Of a DNA stretch of 64,000 nucleotides, positions 61,944 to 64,000 are shown in pieces (positions within the stretch are counted from its first letter, which is position 1; the number at the start of each line of letters is the position of its first letter). The stretch spans positions 5,332,001 to 5,396,000 of the forward strand of contig NZ_CP065373.1 in the NCBI RefSeq assembly GCF_015710575.1, given 5' to 3'. The notes under the pieces were generated by a model that worked only from the letters and a program-made list of their open reading frames with translations, was not told the origin of the DNA and did no database searches. The DNA is from Mycolicibacterium mengxianglii (lineage in GTDB: Bacteria > Actinomycetota > Actinomycetes > Mycobacteriales > Mycobacteriaceae). Both the position numbers and the translations under genes were made by a program.

Positions 61944-64000
61944 CCGAAGCTCTCGTCGGCACCGATGTCGCCAAAGATGTGAAGACGGCCCGCTGGGTCG
62001 CGATGATCGCCGGCCTGCTGGGGTTCCTGTTCGCCGTGGCGACGCCGCTGCTGCCGGTGACGCAGACGACGGTGACGCTGAACTGGCCCCAAGGTGGCGA
62101 GCTGTCCAATGTCACGGCGCCACTGATCTCGCAGGTGCCGGTGTCGATGACGGCGACGATCCCGTGTGAGGTCATCCGGTCCGTGCCCGCCGACGGCGCC
62201 ATGGTGCTGGGCACCGCACCCGCCGACGGCAAACAGGCCGCCCTCAACGGATTGTTCGTCAACGTCACCGACAAACGCGTCGACGTCACCGACCGCAACG
62301 TCGTGGTGGCCAGCGTGCCGCGGGAGCGGGTCGCCGGACCCGACTGTCAGAAGATCGAGATCACCTCGTCCGAGGACGGCACGTTCGCCACCTTCGTCGG
62401 ACTCACCAAGGTCACCGGCCCCGACAAGGGCCAGGAGCAGCGCTCCGGGTTCGCCGACCCGAACCTGCGCCCGGCGATCGTCGGAGTGTTCACCGATCTG
62501 ACCGGGCCGGCTCCGGCGGGGTTGTCGCTCTCCGCCGAGATAGACAGCCGGTTCACCACCGCCCCGACGCCGTTGAAGCTGATCGCGATGCTGTTGGCGA
62601 TCGCCTCGACCGCGGTGGCGTTGCTGGCGCTGTGGCGCCTCGACCGCATCGACGGCCACCGCATGCAGCGCCTGATCCCCACCCGCTGGCGGACGTTCAC
62701 CGCCGTCGACGTCACCGTGATCGGTGCGTTCCTGGTCTGGTACGTCGGCGGCGCCAACTCCTCCGACGACGGCTACATCCTGCAGATGGCGCGGGTCGCC
62801 GACCACGCGGGCTACATGTCGAACTACTTCCGCTGGTTCGGCAGCCCCGAGGATCCATTCGGCTGGTACTACAACCTGCTCGCCCTGATGACCCAGGTGA
62901 GCACCGCCAGCATCTGGATGCGGCTTCCGGACCTGGTGTGCGCGTTCGTGTGCTGGCTGCTGCTGTCCCGCGAGGTGCTGCCCCGGCTGGGGCCCGCGGT
63001 GGCCGCCAGCCGACCGGCACTGTGGGCAGCCGGATTCGTGCTGCTGGCGGCCTGGATGCCGTTCAACAACGGGTTGCGGCCTGAAGGTCAGATCGCCACC
63101 GGCGCCCTGATCACCTACGTCCTGATCGAACGGGCCGTCACCTCGCGCCGCCTGCTGCCCGCCGGGCTGGCCATCATCACCGCGGCATTCACCCTCGGCA
63201 TCCAGCCGACCGGGCTGATCGCCGTCGCCGCACTGCTGGCAGGCGGCCGCCCGATCCTGCGGATCATCGCCCAGCGTCGCCAACTGGTGGGCACCTGGCC
63301 GTTGCTGTTGCCGCTGCTGGCGGCGGGCACGGTGATCGTGCCCATCGTCTTCGCCGACCAGACGTTCGCAACGGTGTTGGAAGCCACCAGGATTCGCACC
63401 GAGATCGGGCCCAGCCAGGAGTGGTACACCGAGAACCTGCGGTACTTCTACCTGATCCTGCCGACCGTGGACGGCTCACTGTCGCGCCGGTTCGGTTTCC
63501 TGATCACCGCGTTGAGCCTGTTCGCATCCATGTTCATCATGTTGCGGCGCAAGCGGGTTCCCGGCATCGCGCGCGGCCCGGCCTGGCGCCTGATGGGCAT
63601 CATCTTCGCCACCGTGTTCTGCCTGATGTTCACCCCCACCAAGTGGGTGCACCACATGGGGTTGTTCGCCGCGGTGGGTGCCGCGATGGCGGCACTGGCC
63701 ACCGTGCTGGTCTCGCCCATGGTCCTGCGTTGGGCCCGCAACCGGATGGCCTTCCTGGCCGCACTGCTGTTCATCCTGGCGTTGTGCTGGGCCACCACCA
63801 ACGGTTGGTGGTACGTCTCCAGTTACGGTGTGCCGTTCAACAATTCGACGCCGAAGATCGGCGGCGTATCGATCAGCACGATCTTCTTCGCGCTGTTCGC
63901 CGCCACGGCGCTGTACGCCCTGTGGTTGCACTTCGCGCCCCGCGACCGCGGCAACGGCCGATTCGCCCGCCTGATCACCGCCGCCCCGATCCCCGTCGTC
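61940..64000 (+). CDS. embB: arabinosyltransferase EmbB (5' part, cut by window end)
   Basis: The first 687 codons of EmbB; the rest lies beyond the window. The ethambutol-site loop reads [26 protein letters not shown]. The Ile and Leu equivalent to M. tuberculosis 303 and 304 are the susceptible forms, Met306 is kept, and Gln replaces Gly at 305. The membrane core matches M. tuberculosis closely ([22 protein letters not shown] split, [18 protein letters not shown]). ATGA coupling to embA. Confidence 0.95.
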   Translation, partial: MTEALVGTDVAKDVKTARWVAMIAGLLGFLFAVATPLLPVTQTTVTLNWPQGGELSNVTAPLISQVPVSMTATIPCEVIRSVPADGAMVLGTAPADGKQAALNGLFVNVTDKRVDVTDRNVVVASVPRERVAGPDCQKIEITSSEDGTFATFVGLTKVTGPDKGQEQRSGFADPNLRPAIVGVFTDLTGPAPAGLSLSAEIDSRFTTAPTPLKLIAMLLAIASTAVALLALWRLDRIDGHRMQRLIPTRWRTFTAVDVTVIGAFLVWYVGGANSSDDGYILQMARVADHAGYMSNYFRWFGSPEDPFGWYYNLLALMTQVSTASIWMRLPDLVCAFVCWLLLSREVLPRLGPAVAASRPALWAAGFVLLAAWMPFNNGLRPEGQIATGALITYVLIERAVTSRRLLPAGLAIITAAFTLGIQPTGLIAVAALLAGGRPILRIIAQRRQLVGTWPLLLPLLAAGTVIVPIVFADQTFATVLEATRIRTEIGPSQEWYTENLRYFYLILPTVDGSLSRRFGFLITALSLFASMFIMLRRKRVPGIARGPAWRLMGIIFATVFCLMFTPTKWVHHMGLFAAVGAAMAALATVLVSPMVLRWARNRMAFLAALLFILALCWATTNGWWYVSSYGVPFNNSTPKIGGVSISTIFFALFAATALYALWLHFAPRDRGNGRFARLITAAPIPVV

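Overview
The window is high-GC actinobacterial DNA, almost certainly from a fast-growing mycobacterium (Mycolicibacterium type). Its right half carries the arabinogalactan/LAM locus in the order known from M. tuberculosis (bpa, wzt, glfT1, wzm, GtrA-like, dprE1, dprE2, aftA, embC, embA, embB). Its left end carries the two-component pair tcrX/tcrY. These blocks are interrupted by accessory modules absent from the M. tuberculosis layout as I remember it.

Layout. 0.07-8.1 kb: tcrX-tcrY lead a minus-strand run with a GT39 glycosyltransferase, a GT2-GtrA fusion and a second GT39, and a small Gly/Pro-rich membrane protein diverges from them. Four copies of a TCACAGC-N4-RCATAGS-type box precede tcrX, one GT39 gene, the GT2-GtrA gene and the divergent gene. 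This suggests a self-regulated extracytoplasmic glycosylation cassette. 8.2-10.2 kb: alpha/beta hydrolase, DUF1622, YjbR and XRE genes and an exporter remnant. 10.2-16.4 kb: a TetR-controlled catabolic cluster (P450, ferredoxin, mycofactocin-type SDR, phosphotransferase, acyl-CoA dehydrogenase, SDR) with a shared palindromic operator. 16.4-18.2 kb: a duplicated stem-loop repeat, ACC deaminase (acdS) and a P-loop ATPase.

18.25-28.52 kb is a 10.3-kb integrated element between 36-bp direct repeats, one of which is the 3' end of tRNA-Arg(ACG). It has a tyrosine integrase, an XRE repressor, an excisionase-like protein, an AAA ATPase, an HNH protein, a large terminase, a portal, a scaffold-like protein, a capsid and a connector-like protein. 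It has no tail or lysis genes. This is the layout of phiRv1/phiRv2-like elements and of capsid-forming satellites.

28.5-38.1 kb: tRNA-Arg, two tRNA-Ser, pat (hisC2), a mycothiol-type DinB-fold protein, a small lipoprotein, echA21, MarR, a quinone oxidoreductase, a very large secreted sugar-dehydrogenase/PKD protein, and an aminotransferase-V homologue that seems to lack its PLP lysine. 38.5-41.6 kb: bpa and the galactan initiation/export genes wzt-glfT1-wzm. 41.6-50.9 kb: an accessory insert with a PPOX-fold protein, a five-gene ABC importer plus alkaline-phosphatase-superfamily hydrolase operon (probably organophosphate or phosphonate uptake), an AhpD-like protein, a MocR regulator, an NmrA-like reductase and an HD hydrolase. 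50.9-64.0 kb: GtrA-like gene, dprE1, dprE2, aftA, embC, embA, embB, tightly packed. embC contains a one-base frameshift in a C run, and embB runs off the window end.
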